From an uncultured Desulfovibrionaceae bacterium (GTDB lineage: Bacteria; Desulfobacterota; Desulfovibrionia; Desulfovibrionales; Desulfovibrionaceae): 64,000 nt of DNA. Below the pieces are notes generated by a model. It was not told where the DNA came from, searched no databases, and saw only the letters and a program-made list of their open reading frames with translations. The stretch spans positions 1-64,000 of the forward strand of contig CALUZB010000017.1 in the NCBI GenBank assembly GCA_944325195.1, given 5' to 3'. Of the stretch, positions 33,967 to 42,531 are shown one piece after another; position 1 is the stretch's first letter; the number at the start of each line of letters is the position of its first letter. Position numbers and translations under genes: made by a program.

Positions 33967-35022
33967 CTAGATGAACGCATTGGGGTCGGGCACCCGCACC
34001 AGGTCTTTTTCCAGCAGCAACTCGGCAATCTGCACCGCGTTCAGGGCCGCGCCCTTGCGGATATTGTCGGCCACGCACCAGAAGTTCAGACCGTTTTCAA
34101 TGCTTTCGTCCTCGCGAATGCGGCCCACAAACACTTCGTCTTCCCCGGCCGCGTCAATGGGCATGGGATACATCTTTTCCGCCGGGTTGTCATACACCTG
34201 CACGCCCGGGGCCTGAGCCAGAATGGCGCGGGCCTGGTTGGCGGTGAGTTTGCGCTCGGTTTCAATGTTAATGGACTCGCTGTGCCCGTAGAACACCGGC
34301 ACCCGCACGGTGGTGGCGGTTACTCTGATGTTGGGGTCGAGCATCTTGTGGGTCTCGTTCACCATTTTCATTTCTTCTTTGGTGTAGCCGTTTTCCAGGA
34401 ACACGTCGATTTGGGGCAGACAGTTGAAGGCAATCTGATAAGGATATACCTTCACTTCCGGCTCCTGCAGATTGAACAGTTGGCGCACCTGGCTTTCCAG
34501 CTCCACAATTGCCTTCTGCCCGGTGCCCGACACCGCCTGGTAGGTGGACACCACCACCCGCTTGATTTTCGCCGCGTCGTGCAGGGGTTTCAGAGCCACC
34601 AGCATCTGAATGGTGGAGCAGTTGGGGTTGGCGATAATGCCTCGATGTTTATACAAATCGTCGGGGTTGACTTCCGGGATGACCAGCGGGCAGCGCTCAT
34701 CCATGCGCCACTGGCTGGAGTTGTCCACCACGGTGCAGCCGCTTTTCACGGCAAACGGCGCGAACTTTTCCGACGTGCCGCCGCCTGCGGAAAACAGGGC
34801 CAGATGCACGCCCTCAAAGGAGCGCTCCGTCAGTTCCTGCACTTCAATTTCCCGGCCCTTGAAGGTAATGATTTTGCCGGCTGAGCGGCTTGAGGCCAGA
34901 GGAACGATTTTATCCGCCGGAAAGTCGCGCATTTCCAGGGTTTTGAGCATTTCCGCGCCCACAGCGCCGGTGGCGCCTGCAACCGCTACTACCAGCGGTT
35001 CGCCTTGCTTCCAGTTAGCCAT
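33967..35022 (-). CDS. asd: Aspartate-semialdehyde dehydrogenase
   Basis: Reduces aspartyl phosphate to aspartate semialdehyde on the path to lysine, threonine and methionine; dapB, acting later in the lysine branch, is at 53.4 kb. The 351-residue protein has VAVAGATGAVGAEML, SAGGGTSEKFAP, the catalytic-cysteine motif NPNCSTIQM and AVSGTGQKAI, then VRVPVFYGHSES. AAGGAGAC precedes the ATG and overlaps the stop of the hemerythrin-like gene 11 bases upstream, so the two probably form an operon. Confidence 0.96.
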   Translation of the reverse strand: MANWKQGEPLVVAVAGATGAVGAEMLKTLEMRDFPADKIVPLASSRSAGKIITFKGREIEVQELTERSFEGVHLALFSAGGGTSEKFAPFAVKSGCTVVDNSSQWRMDERCPLVIPEVNPDDLYKHRGIIANPNCSTIQMLVALKPLHDAAKIKRVVVSTYQAVSGTGQKAIVELESQVRQLFNLQEPEVKVYPYQIAFNCLPQIDVFLENGYTKEEMKMVNETHKMLDPNIRVTATTVRVPVFYGHSESINIETERKLTANQARAILAQAPGVQVYDNPAEKMYPMPIDAAGEDEVFVGRIREDESIENGLNFWCVADNIRKGAALNAVQIAELLLEKDLVRVPDPNAFI

Positions 35023-35033
35023 GTTCTGTCTCC

Positions 35034-35477
35034 TTAAACTGTTGAAACTATTGAGTGATCCGGGCGGGGAACACTTGCCTGGCCCGGCGGGGGTGATTTT
35101 AAAATTTCGCCTGATTTAAAGTGCTCCAGCAGCCATGTCTTGAGCTTGCCCAGCAGCTCTTCGTCAATGCACTTGCCGTTGTTCAGATAATCGCACATGC
35201 CGTCGACAATGTCCCGGCAAATCTGCTGGACGTTGTCGTCACGGCTGCAGCGCAGGCTATCCACGGGTTCCCGCAGCAGCAGATAACTCTGCTCAAGGTC
35301 CAGATAAGCGCGCGCCACATGGCAGAAACGGCGGAGCATGGTGGCCAGCTCGTCCTGGTCAGCCTGGGCGTGCATGGCGTCTTCTATCCTGCTCACTATT
35401 TCAACCAGGGTTCGTCGGGGCAAATCCAGCTCGGGAATACCCAGGTTCATCTGCAAAATCCATTCTATCGTCTGCAT
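35034..35477 (-). CDS. Degenerate hemerythrin-like protein
   Basis: A 147-residue protein with the length and spacing of a bacteriohemerythrin, but most iron ligands are missing. W6, GIPELD (13-18) and WLLEHF (115-120) match the family. The expected D-x-Q-H-K is DLPRR, the HF-x2-EE motif is YLDLEQ, and the two central histidines are absent. Only E62, H119 and E124 sit where ligands would be. It is unlikely to bind a normal di-iron centre; a structural or partner role is possible. ATG at 35477 follows GAGG. It is directly upstream of asd. Confidence 0.55.
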   Translation of the reverse strand: MQTIEWILQMNLGIPELDLPRRTLVEIVSRIEDAMHAQADQDELATMLRRFCHVARAYLDLEQSYLLLREPVDSLRCSRDDNVQQICRDIVDGMCDYLNNGKCIDEELLGKLKTWLLEHFKSGEILKSPPPGQASVPRPDHSIVSTV

Positions 35478-35946
35478 AAACACCTCGTTGAAAATTTGAT
35501 TGTTCGGCGAACTTCATCTGCTTCAATGTTGTCCGGGAACGGAAGCAGCGTCCATTCCCCGGCGGTTCCGAACGCAGTCGGCGGATTTGCCCGCGCGCTC
35601 TTTCCGGGTGCTGTCTTTCGGACGGTATGGCTTCCCGAAAGCGCCCGGCGGCGTTCAGGCGTCGGCAATACATCGCTTCAGTTCAACGTGTAATGTGTTT
35701 CATCTTCAATCGGCTTTTTCCGCTTCCATATCAATTAACTTAAAAGCAGGCAAGCTTAGTTCTGAAAAATGCGGCAAATCCATAAACTTGAGCGGATTTG
35801 CGTAAGGGGGCGGGCTGAGAGAGGGGCGCTTTGGCTGTGAGCTCCCTCTGCACTGATTGCCTTGGGTGAGGCGCTCGCAAGGGCGTGAGGCGCTGGGGGG
35901 GAGAGCGGAACAGGGGCCGGGGGTAAGGGGAGGGCGCCCAAAACAG
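35478..35946. other. Spacer between hemerythrin-like gene and tRNA-Arg
   Basis: I see no gene here. The part around 35690-35760 is AT-rich. The tRNA terminator begins at 35947. Confidence 0.45.
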
Positions 35947-35978
35947 AAAAGGGCTTAAGAAATATGCTTAAGCCCTTG
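35947..35978 (-). terminator. Rho-independent terminator of tRNA-Arg
   Basis: On the minus strand GGGCTTAAG / CTTAAGCCC forms a perfect stem with loop CATATTT, followed by TTTTC-TGTTTT. It starts only a few bases beyond the CCA end. Confidence 0.85.
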
Positions 35979-36038
35979 AAATCTCTGGCGCGTCTGGCAT
36001 GATTTGAACACACGACCTACAGGTTCGTAGCCTGTTGC
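35977..36038 (-). repeat. 62-bp att-like repeat within tRNA-Arg
   Basis: Runs from the tRNA anticodon stem through the CCA end and ATTTCA beyond it. Identical over 62 bases to 40565-40626 but on the opposite strand. This is the usual extent of an integrase attachment core in a tRNA gene. Confidence 0.85.
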
Positions 36039-36062
36039 TCTATCCAACTGAGCTACAGACGC
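35986..36062 (-). tRNA. tRNA-Arg (anticodon ACG)
   Basis: Complete 77-nt cloverleaf on the minus strand. Acceptor arms GCGTCTG / CAGACGC, D-loop region TAGCTCAGTTGGATAGAGCA, anticodon stem CAGG / CCTG around CTACGAA (anticodon ACG), T-arm containing GTTCAAATC, discriminator G and encoded CCA. The 3' part from the anticodon stem onward is repeated in inverted orientation at 40565-40626. Confidence 0.96.
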
Positions 36063-36457
36063 GCATTTCGCTGTATGCGTAAAAAGTCTTATAAGTGAGC
36101 TTTTCTTTTAGGTCAAGCATTTATTTTGATTTTTTATAATTTATTCCGCAGGCCGTTGCCGGCCTGAACCGGAGCTGCAAACAGGGGGGGGCTGGGGGGC
36201 AACCCGGGTTCCGCTGCAGTCAGCGCCATGAAGCCTGCTCAAGCCCCGGCCGCTGCAAAACCTGCTCCGGCCGTACAAGTCACGCCGGAATTTCACTGCT
36301 GTGATTGCGCAGGGGAATGTTTGCAGCAACGTGCAATTTGCGCGAACCGCCCGCGGAGAAACCCGGTTTTCAACAACGCAATCCGCGTAAACCGCCCGCC
36401 CGGCCGCCGCGCAACCCGCCCCGGCTGCTCAGCCATTCGGCCGCCGCGCAATCCGCA
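36063..36457. other. Spacer with tRNA-Arg promoter
   Basis: No gene. AT-rich next to the tRNA, GC-rich and repetitive (Pro/Arg-type chance frames) towards the cyclophilin gene. Confidence 0.5.
36088..36116 (-). promoter_or_regulatory. Sigma-70 promoter of tRNA-Arg
   Basis: On the minus strand TTGACC (36116-36111), 17-base spacer, TATAAG (36093-36088), 25 bases before the tRNA 5' end. Confidence 0.75.
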
Positions 36458-37030
36458 CTAGTCCACCAACAAAGCGCGCAGAATTACCACACTGTCTTCC
36501 GGAACGTCCTGAAGCCCCGCCTTGTTGCCGGTTTTTACCGCCGCAATCTTATCCACAATCTCCTGTCCTTCAATGACTTTGCCGAAAACAGCGTAGCCCC
36601 AGCCGTCCTGCCCGGGGTAGTTGAGGAAGTTGTTGTCCGCCACATTGATAAAGAACTGGGCCGTGGCTGAATGCGGATCGGCGGTGCGGGCCATGGCCAC
36701 GGTGTATTTGTTGTTTTTCAGCCCGTTGGCCGCTTCATTGCGCACAGGCGCGAACGCGGTGGGCTTTTGCTCCAGGCTTTCATCAAAGCCGCCGCCCTGA
36801 ATCATGAACCCGTCGATCACCCGGTGAAAGACCGTGCCGTTATAGTGCTCGTTTTCCACATACTTCAGAAAGTTCTCCGTGGTGAGCGGCGCGCGCACGG
36901 GGTCCAGCTCCAGCACAATGTCGCCCACATTGGTTTCCAGCCTGACCTTGGGGGCTTGCGCGCCCACAGCGCTTGCCGGCAAAAGCAGCAGAACCAGGGC
37001 AATCAACGTCAGTTCAGCAAATAGTTTCAT
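36458..37030 (-). CDS. Periplasmic peptidyl-prolyl cis-trans isomerase (cyclophilin)
   Basis: Catalyses proline isomerisation during folding of exported proteins. The 190-residue precursor has a signal peptide ending near residue 24 (SAVGAQA), then a bacterial cyclophilin domain: [31 protein letters not shown] with the catalytic arginine, [12 protein letters not shown] and [15 protein letters not shown] precedes the ATG. It follows the tandem-ACT gene by 11 bases and is likely co-transcribed with it. Confidence 0.95.
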   Translation of the reverse strand: MKLFAELTLIALVLLLLPASAVGAQAPKVRLETNVGDIVLELDPVRAPLTTENFLKYVENEHYNGTVFHRVIDGFMIQGGGFDESLEQKPTAFAPVRNEAANGLKNNKYTVAMARTADPHSATAQFFINVADNNFLNYPGQDGWGYAVFGKVIEGQEIVDKIAAVKTGNKAGLQDVPEDSVVILRALLVD

Positions 37031-37041
37031 GAGCGGCCTCC

Positions 37042-37473
37042 TTATTCAGAGTAAATGGTCTTGCCGTCAAGCAAGGTTATCCGATTTTCCTGAAGAATGT
37101 CTATAGCCTCATCTATTTTATCCAGGCGGAAAATCAGGGTTGCACTTTTATTCTTCGGCCTGATATAGGCATACATATATTCCACGTTTACATTGCGCTG
37201 GTTCAGCAATTGCAGAATTGCGTGCAGCCCGCCGGGGTGATCGTCCACTTCCACGGCAAGCACCAGGTTGCGGGCAACGCTGAACCCTTGGGCGCTCAAT
37301 TCCTGCTTGGCGCGCTCCGGGTCATTGACAATTAACCTTAAGATACCGAAATCAGAGGTATCGGCCAGGGAAAGGGCCCGGATATTGATATCGGCCCGGG
37401 CCAGAGCGCCGGTCACATCAGCCAGGCGCCCGGTTTTATTTTCCAGAAAGATGGATATCTGCTCAACTTTCAT
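37042..37473 (-). CDS. Tandem ACT-domain protein
   Basis: A 143-residue protein made of two ACT domains: residues 1-65 start [19 protein letters not shown], residues 70-140 start [18 protein letters not shown]. Such stand-alone double-ACT proteins bind amino acids and act as regulators, often linked to aromatic or branched-chain amino acid metabolism. The ligand is unknown. It lies just upstream of the cyclophilin gene. Confidence 0.88.
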   Translation of the reverse strand: MKVEQISIFLENKTGRLADVTGALARADINIRALSLADTSDFGILRLIVNDPERAKQELSAQGFSVARNLVLAVEVDDHPGGLHAILQLLNQRNVNVEYMYAYIRPKNKSATLIFRLDKIDEAIDILQENRITLLDGKTIYSE

Positions 37474-37705
37474 AATTGCCTCATTGTTTTGGTTGAAACA
37501 TGCTCAGTTTAAGAGCTGAAAAAGTCAACTTTGAATCATTTTTAGCACCGCCGCGGGCTAAACACAAGCAAAACCTGTGCCCTTTGCCGGTTTAAGAGCG
37601 ACGGAAAGTTTAGGCATCAAATTTGCTTAAGGCCTGGATAAGGAGCCGGAGTTTTGACGTGAGTTCCGGTCTGATGTAACGCTGAACATGCGGCGGACAA
37701 TGCAA

Positions 37706-38134
37706 ATGGCAAGGTTTAAGTTTAGATTGGAGCAGGTGCTTCGTTACCGGGAGCAGTTGGAAAGCCGGGCCAAAATGGCTTTTGCGCGGGCCTGTCTGGA
37801 TTTGGCCGAGCAGGTGAAAAAACTGAACGAGCTGCGCGAGCTGTTGAAGAAGCAGGAGCTTCTGCCCTATCAGAACCCTCAGGAATACTGGTTGCGCACG
37901 AATTTTATCCGCAGCCTGAATGAAGATATCGATGAAGCGGAGTTGAACCGGCAGCGTCTGGAGTTGCAGGTGGAGCGCCGGCGGGTTGAGCTGGTGAAAG
38001 CCGGCCAGGAGCGCCGGCTTCTTGACAGATTGAAGGAGAAACAAGCGGAGCGGTATGCACATGAACAATTACTCAAAGAAGAGAAAGAGCTTGATGAAGT
38101 CGCGTCCCTTAGGCACACGGCTCAGGTTGTCTAA
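37706..38134 (+). CDS. fliJ: Flagellar protein FliJ
   Basis: A 142-residue, almost entirely helical, charged coiled-coil protein with the FliJ N terminus ARFKFRLEQVLRYREQLE. FliJ works in the flagellar export gate, carrying chaperones and stimulating the FliI ATPase ring. I start at 37706 to match family members; in-frame ATGs at 37688 and 37700 add a few residues. It overlaps the next gene, as expected for a flagellar pair. Confidence 0.88.
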   Translation: MARFKFRLEQVLRYREQLESRAKMAFARACLDLAEQVKKLNELRELLKKQELLPYQNPQEYWLRTNFIRSLNEDIDEAELNRQRLELQVERRRVELVKAGQERRLLDRLKEKQAERYAHEQLLKEEKELDEVASLRHTAQVV

Positions 38135-38744
38135 AATTTTCCGTTGCTTAGGCGCGGTTGTGTGCATAAAGCTGGCGGTGCTGACCGTGCTTTTGTTTGA
38201 TTTGCCGGGACGGGTGGCCGGGGTAAGCCTGCTGGCGCTGCATGAGGCCGCGCAAACCGAAGCGGAGTTTGTCCGGCCGGAGAGCGGGGTTGCCCATGCC
38301 GCCGGTCTGCTGGGCGACGGCGCGGAAAACGCCACGGCGCCGGTGGAAAACCAGTGCCCGGACAGTGTGGACCCGCTGTTGCGCGAAGCCCTTGACCGCC
38401 GTCAGGTGGAGCTTGAGCGGCGGGAGCAGGATTTGCTGGCCCTGGAAAATCAGCTTAACGCCAGGCTGGAGGAAATGCAGGCGCTGGAAGGCCGCATTCA
38501 GATGATGCTGAAAGATGCCCAGGATATTCAGGATAAGAAGCTGAAGCACCTGGTGGACGTGTACAGCAACATGAAAGCCAAACAGGCCGGGCAGGTGCTG
38601 GAAACCCTGGACGAGCGCACGGCCGTCAAAATTCTGGCGGGAATGCGCGGACGCCAGGCCGGGGAAATTCTGAACAACATCACCCCGGAGAAGGCGGCTC
38701 ATCTGTCTGAAATGCTGACCAAAATGCAACTGCCTTTCGACTAA
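38094..38744 (+). CDS. MotE-like flagellar protein
   Basis: A 216-residue protein with one N-terminal transmembrane helix (LGAVVCIKLAVLTVLLFDLP), a short variable linker, a coiled coil (residues about 100-145, LDRRQVELERREQDLLALEN), and a C-terminal MgtE-N-like domain (VYSNMKAKQAGQVLETLDER onward). This is the layout of MotE, a periplasmic chaperone for the flagellar stator protein MotC. It overlaps fliJ by 41 bases. An in-frame ATG at 38055 is an alternative start. Confidence 0.82.
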   Translation: MKSRPLGTRLRLSKIFRCLGAVVCIKLAVLTVLLFDLPGRVAGVSLLALHEAAQTEAEFVRPESGVAHAAGLLGDGAENATAPVENQCPDSVDPLLREALDRRQVELERREQDLLALENQLNARLEEMQALEGRIQMMLKDAQDIQDKKLKHLVDVYSNMKAKQAGQVLETLDERTAVKILAGMRGRQAGEILNNITPEKAAHLSEMLTKMQLPFD

Positions 38745-39073
38745 ATCGGACTGATGTCGCAAGTTGTTTGCGCGGGCGCCTGTCTTTTGCAGGGGCCCGC
38801 GTTTTTCGTTTTTCACGCGAACACCGCAGTGCTGTTTTGCCTGCAGCCGCATGTTGCCGGGCGTTGTCTGATTTTCCGGTTCCCACCTACGTTCTGTCCC
38901 CCGCCTGTCCCCCGATAAGCAGGGGGTATCCGCATCAGACTGCCGACCCAAGTTAAGCAGTGCTTGCGGTTTTCCGTCGTGGGCGTCGGGGCGGCGCTTG
39001 GTTCGGGTGATAATCAATCTGACGGGAGCAGAGGCGTTTGGTGTTGAGAAGCGAATTAAGCAGAGGTCAGAGG
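38745..39073. other. Spacer between motE and integrase
   Basis: Convergent intergenic region. Apart from the motE terminator I see nothing. Confidence 0.45.
38771..38806 (+). terminator. Rho-independent terminator after motE
   Basis: CGCGGGC-G-CCTG pairs with CAGG-G-GCCCGCG around TCTTTTG, followed by TTTTT. Confidence 0.85.
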
Positions 39074-40396
39074 CTAATCGGATTTGACGGCTGCTTTTGA
39101 CGTTTTTTTCAAATAATAGGGTCTTATGGCGGCTGTGGGCCGGAAAATACAGATTTTTGCTCTGCGCCTGGACTTGTCGTTCGTTCTGCACCGGCCGGAC
39201 GACGGATTGATTGCCTGATCCAGAATATCCCCCATCATGGCGGCGGTTTTGCGCAGACTGTCGGCGCACAGATGCGCATAGCGTTGGGTAACACCCACGT
39301 CGGCTTGGGTGAGCAGTTTCTGAATTTCGTAAAGACTGGCTCCGTTACTGGCCAGGCGGCTGGCGTAACAGTGCCTTAATCCGTGATAGGGGCGGAAGCC
39401 TTCGGGCAGACAGGGCCGAACATAGGCAATCAGATTTTTGACCGCTCTGCTTTGAAAGTTCGTCTGCCCGAAAATCAACTCGTCGGAGAGCCTCTGTTGA
39501 GAGGCGGCCGGGGCGGTATGAGTGTTCGGGCGGCCGGGCCGTCCCGGGCCGTCTTGGGGCAGACTGTTCAACAGTTGTTCCACCGCGGGAGTAAGCGGAA
39601 TGAATTCAGTTCTGCCGTTTTTGGCGAAGGCTCCGGCCAGACGGATTACTTTGCTCTGAAAATCAATATCACTCCAGCGCAGATTGAACAGCGCATATCG
39701 TCTTACCCCGGTAAGCAGGGCAAAACGCATACTGGCCGCCAGCACCTGATCGGGGTAAACAGCAAGTGCCTCAATAAAGGTTTTCAGTTGTGCGTCTGTA
39801 AGATTTTCCGTTACCTGATTGTCCAGCGCGGGCATGTTGAAATGCAGTTCGTGCGGGCGGGGTTGCTCGTTAAAGCCATGCCTGACCCCCCAGAAAATCA
39901 CGGCTCTGACCAGACTGAGGTTGTGGCGAACCGTGGCCGGGGCCAGGCCTTTCCCCTCCAATTCCCGGCGCAGCGCATCGAGATGATGCGTGCGCAAATC
40001 CGCAATCAGCATGGGCATGAGCGCCTGCAGATGATTTTTCACATATCCGTCGCAATTTGTGAGCACCCGCCCTTGCAAAGTGGATTTGTAAGCGGCCCAG
40101 ACCATACCAAGGGTAGGACGGGCCGGCTCGCTCGCCAGTTTGCTCTGCCTCTCTTCCCGTCTTTGCTTTAAGGTTGCACCCTCGCCTCGGCGGGCGGCCA
40201 TTTGCAAATCCTGCAGAATGGCCCGGGCCTTTTCCACATTCCAGCCGTCGCTGGCCCAGCCCAACCCCTCCTGGTGCCTGCTTCCGTTTACCCGATAGCG
40301 TACGCTGAAATAGCGGTCAGGTTTGCCCCTGTATAAACGAGCCGCACTTTCCCGGACCAGGATGCCCGGAGCCACTGTTTTAAACCCCTTCGGCAT
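39074..40396 (-). CDS. Tyrosine recombinase / phage-type integrase
   Basis: A 440-residue site-specific integrase. An N-terminal arm-binding type domain is followed by a core-binding domain (residues about 95-180) and the catalytic domain. Visible catalytic residues are the first arginine in LLTGVRRYAL, the HGLRH box, and the tyrosine in GVTQRYAHL. The ATG at 40396 has AAGGG eight bases upstream; a TTG at 40459 is a weaker start. The 62-bp att-like copy of the tRNA-Arg 3' half lies 169 bases upstream of its start, the usual position of attP relative to int. No other mobile-element genes remain. Confidence 0.92.
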   Translation of the reverse strand: MPKGFKTVAPGILVRESAARLYRGKPDRYFSVRYRVNGSRHQEGLGWASDGWNVEKARAILQDLQMAARRGEGATLKQRREERQSKLASEPARPTLGMVWAAYKSTLQGRVLTNCDGYVKNHLQALMPMLIADLRTHHLDALRRELEGKGLAPATVRHNLSLVRAVIFWGVRHGFNEQPRPHELHFNMPALDNQVTENLTDAQLKTFIEALAVYPDQVLAASMRFALLTGVRRYALFNLRWSDIDFQSKVIRLAGAFAKNGRTEFIPLTPAVEQLLNSLPQDGPGRPGRPNTHTAPAASQQRLSDELIFGQTNFQSRAVKNLIAYVRPCLPEGFRPYHGLRHCYASRLASNGASLYEIQKLLTQADVGVTQRYAHLCADSLRKTAAMMGDILDQAINPSSGRCRTNDKSRRRAKICIFRPTAAIRPYYLKKTSKAAVKSD

Positions 40397-40564
40397 GCGT
40401 TTTCCCTTACATTCCACCCCTTCGGCGTCTTTGCCGCCTGTCCCCCGGATGAGAAACAAAAGCTTGGGGCATAGTGATTATAGTCCGCCTTCGGGAAGAT
40501 AACTATTTGAAGTTAATAGCTTTTTTTCAAGTAAAATGGAAGCGTGTGCAATTTGGACGCAATT

Positions 40565-40626
40565 GCAACAGGCTACGAACCTGTAGGTCGTGTGTTCAAA
40601 TCATGCCAGACGCGCCAGAGATTTCA
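40565..40626 (+). repeat. Second att-like copy of the tRNA-Arg 3' half
   Basis: Identical to 35977-36038 over 62 bases, from GCAACAGGCTACGAACCTGT through the CCA end to GAGATTTCA, but inverted relative to it. The tRNA 5' half is absent here, so this is not a functional tRNA gene. Confidence 0.88.
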
Positions 40627-41019
40627 GTTTACGAGGCTCTTGCGTCTCGTCTGTACAGCAGCGGGATGTTGTGGGCCTTCCACAGTTTTGGGTGGGGCTC
40701 CGGTCCGGGATTGACCGGAAAGGGTTAGGCCGCTCTGATGGTCTGTCCTCTTCGGAGCCCGCGCCCAATGTGTCATGTGCAGGAAGGTTGCTGGTTTGGC
40801 GGACGAACATGTAGATCATGTAATTTCTTTCCTTTTTCCCCGATTTTGGACGAATTCTTGTCTTCTGCCCGAAAAAATTCCCTCATCTCGAATACGAGAG
40901 TCTGAATTTAAACCTCTGATTTGTCTCTGTTGATGTCTCTTGCAGGGCGCCGGCCCGGTAAGGGTGAGTTGTGTAACTCCGACTGATGTTGAGTCGGAAA
41001 GAATGGTTAGGGAGTGTAC
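40627..41019. other. Spacer upstream of the creatininase operon
   Basis: No gene. An AT-rich part at 40820-40930 may carry the operon promoter. Two small hairpins lie just before the start codon. Confidence 0.5.
40966..40998 (+). promoter_or_regulatory. Paired hairpins before the creatininase gene
   Basis: GAGTT-GTGT-AACTC (40966-40979) overlaps a second inverted repeat, TCCGACT-GATGTTG-AGTCGGA (40978-40998). The pair ends 21 bases before the ATG and could be an operator or leader structure controlling the operon. Confidence 0.35.
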
Positions 41020-41796
41020 ATGAATAACAGCGTTTTTTTAGCGGAAATGACTCATAAAGAGTACTCCGAGAAGGTGGCCGGGGATAATCCGGTGGTGTTT
41101 ATTCCGGTTGGGGCCATCGAACAGCACGGTTATCATATGAGCATGAATGTTGACGTGATTCTGCCCAGCGCCGTGGCCGAGGGTGTGGCTAAACAGGTGA
41201 ACGGCATTGTGGCCCCGCCGGTGGTGTACGGCTACAAATCCCAGCAGCGTTCGGGGGGCGGAAACTTTTACCCCGGCACCACCTCGCTTGACGGCTCCAC
41301 GCTGGTTGCGGTGATTAAGGATATTCTGCGCGAGCTGCTGCGCCACGGTGTGCGCAAGTTCTGCCTGGTAGTGGGGCATTTTGAAAATTACGCCTTCACC
41401 GTGGAGGCCATTGACCTGTTCTTGCGGGAAGCCCGGATGCTGGGCGTGGACGACGCCAGAGTAATGGCCTTCTCCTACTGGGAATTCTGCGATGATCCGG
41501 ACGTGCTCAAGGCGCTTTATCCGGGCGAGCAGGAGTCTTGGGCGGCTGAACACGGCGGCGTGTTTGAAACTTCAATGATGCTGTATCTGCGCCCTGAGCT
41601 GGTGAATATGGAGGCGGCTGTGCTGCATTCTTCCGCCCGTTTCCCCGTTTACGACATGTTCCCGGCCCATAAAGACTGGACGCCGGAACCCGGCACTTTG
41701 TCCTGTCCGGCCGGTTCCAGCGCTGAAAAGGGCAAGATGATTCTGGACGACTGCGTAGCGGGCATCACTGAAGTTGTGAAGAAAGAATTTGCCTGA
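41020..41796 (+). CDS. Creatininase (creatinine amidohydrolase)
   Basis: Hydrolyses the creatinine ring to creatine. The 258-residue protein closely resembles Pseudomonas creatininase as I recall it. The metal ligands fall at the same numbers, E34, H36 and D45 in VGAIEQHGYHMSMNVDV, then H120 and E122 in VVGHFENY. The active-site W154, W174 and H178 are also present, while Tyr121 is Phe. Shared segments include GYKSQQRSGGGN, PGTTSLDG and EHGGVFETS. The ATG at 41020 follows GGGAG. It is the first gene of an operon with a complete ABC importer, 10 bases before livF. Other creatininase-fold amidohydrolases cannot be fully excluded. Confidence 0.88.
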   Translation: MNNSVFLAEMTHKEYSEKVAGDNPVVFIPVGAIEQHGYHMSMNVDVILPSAVAEGVAKQVNGIVAPPVVYGYKSQQRSGGGNFYPGTTSLDGSTLVAVIKDILRELLRHGVRKFCLVVGHFENYAFTVEAIDLFLREARMLGVDDARVMAFSYWEFCDDPDVLKALYPGEQESWAAEHGGVFETSMMLYLRPELVNMEAAVLHSSARFPVYDMFPAHKDWTPEPGTLSCPAGSSAEKGKMILDDCVAGITEVVKKEFA

Positions 41797-41806
41797 GGAG
41801 GTTTTG

Positions 41807-42505
41807 ATGCTGCGGATCAATTCTTTAGGCGTAAAATTCGGCTCCGCCACCATTCTTTCCGACGTTTCCTTTCAGGTGTCTGAAAAGAACTGCGTAAGTA
41901 TCATCGGGGCGAACGGCGCCGGGAAAACCACCCTGCTGAAAACGATTTCCGGTATTGTGAGCAACCCCACCGGCACCATTGAGTTTCAGGGTGAAAACAT
42001 TACCGGCAAGCGGCCTGATGAAATCGTGAAAAGAGGCATTGCGCACTGTCCGGAAGGGCGGCGGGTGTTTCCGGCCATGAGCGTGCGCGAGAACCTTGAG
42101 CTTGGCGGCCTGGTGAACCGGGCGGAAACTCCCCGGCTGATTAAGGAAGTTTGCGAGCTGTTCCCTCGGCTTGGGGAGCGCATCGATCAGCTCGCCGGCA
42201 CCATGAGCGGCGGCGAGCAGCAGATGCTGGCCATTGCGCGCGCTTTAATGAGCTCTCCTAAAATCGTCATGTTTGACGAACCGTCTCTGGGGCTTGCCCC
42301 CAACATAGTTGAAGAAGTGGGTCACATCATTCTTGATCTCAAAGCCCGCGGCAATACGATTCTGCTGGTTGAGCAGAACGCGTTCATGGCAATGAGTATT
42401 TCCGACTACACCTATGTGCTGGAGAACGGAGAAATCAAACGGCACGGCCCGTCTGCCGAACTGTTGAAAGACGACTATATCAGACAGGCCTACCTGGGCA
42501 TTTAA
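41807..42505 (+). CDS. LIV-type ABC transporter ATP-binding protein (LivF-like)
   Basis: One of two ATPases energising the importer. The 232-residue protein has Walker A GANGAGKTT, the Q-loop region, signature MSGGEQQ, Walker B IVMFDEPSLGL and the switch region, and the EGRRVFPAMSV segment typical of LivF. GAGGAGG precedes the ATG at 41807. It is co-transcribed with the creatininase. Confidence 0.95.
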   Translation: MLRINSLGVKFGSATILSDVSFQVSEKNCVSIIGANGAGKTTLLKTISGIVSNPTGTIEFQGENITGKRPDEIVKRGIAHCPEGRRVFPAMSVRENLELGGLVNRAETPRLIKEVCELFPRLGERIDQLAGTMSGGEQQMLAIARALMSSPKIVMFDEPSLGLAPNIVEEVGHIILDLKARGNTILLVEQNAFMAMSISDYTYVLENGEIKRHGPSAELLKDDYIRQAYLGI

Positions 42506-42531
42506 GCGCCCGAAAAACAAGGAGAGCAAAC

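Noticed and set aside
35986..40626. A simple integrated genomic island bounded by direct att repeats
   Set aside because: The two att-like copies are inverted, and the genes between them are mostly core functions, so a simple insertion does not fit.
40565..40626. A second functional tRNA-Arg gene
   Set aside because: Only the 3' half is present; the acceptor 5' strand and D-arm are missing.
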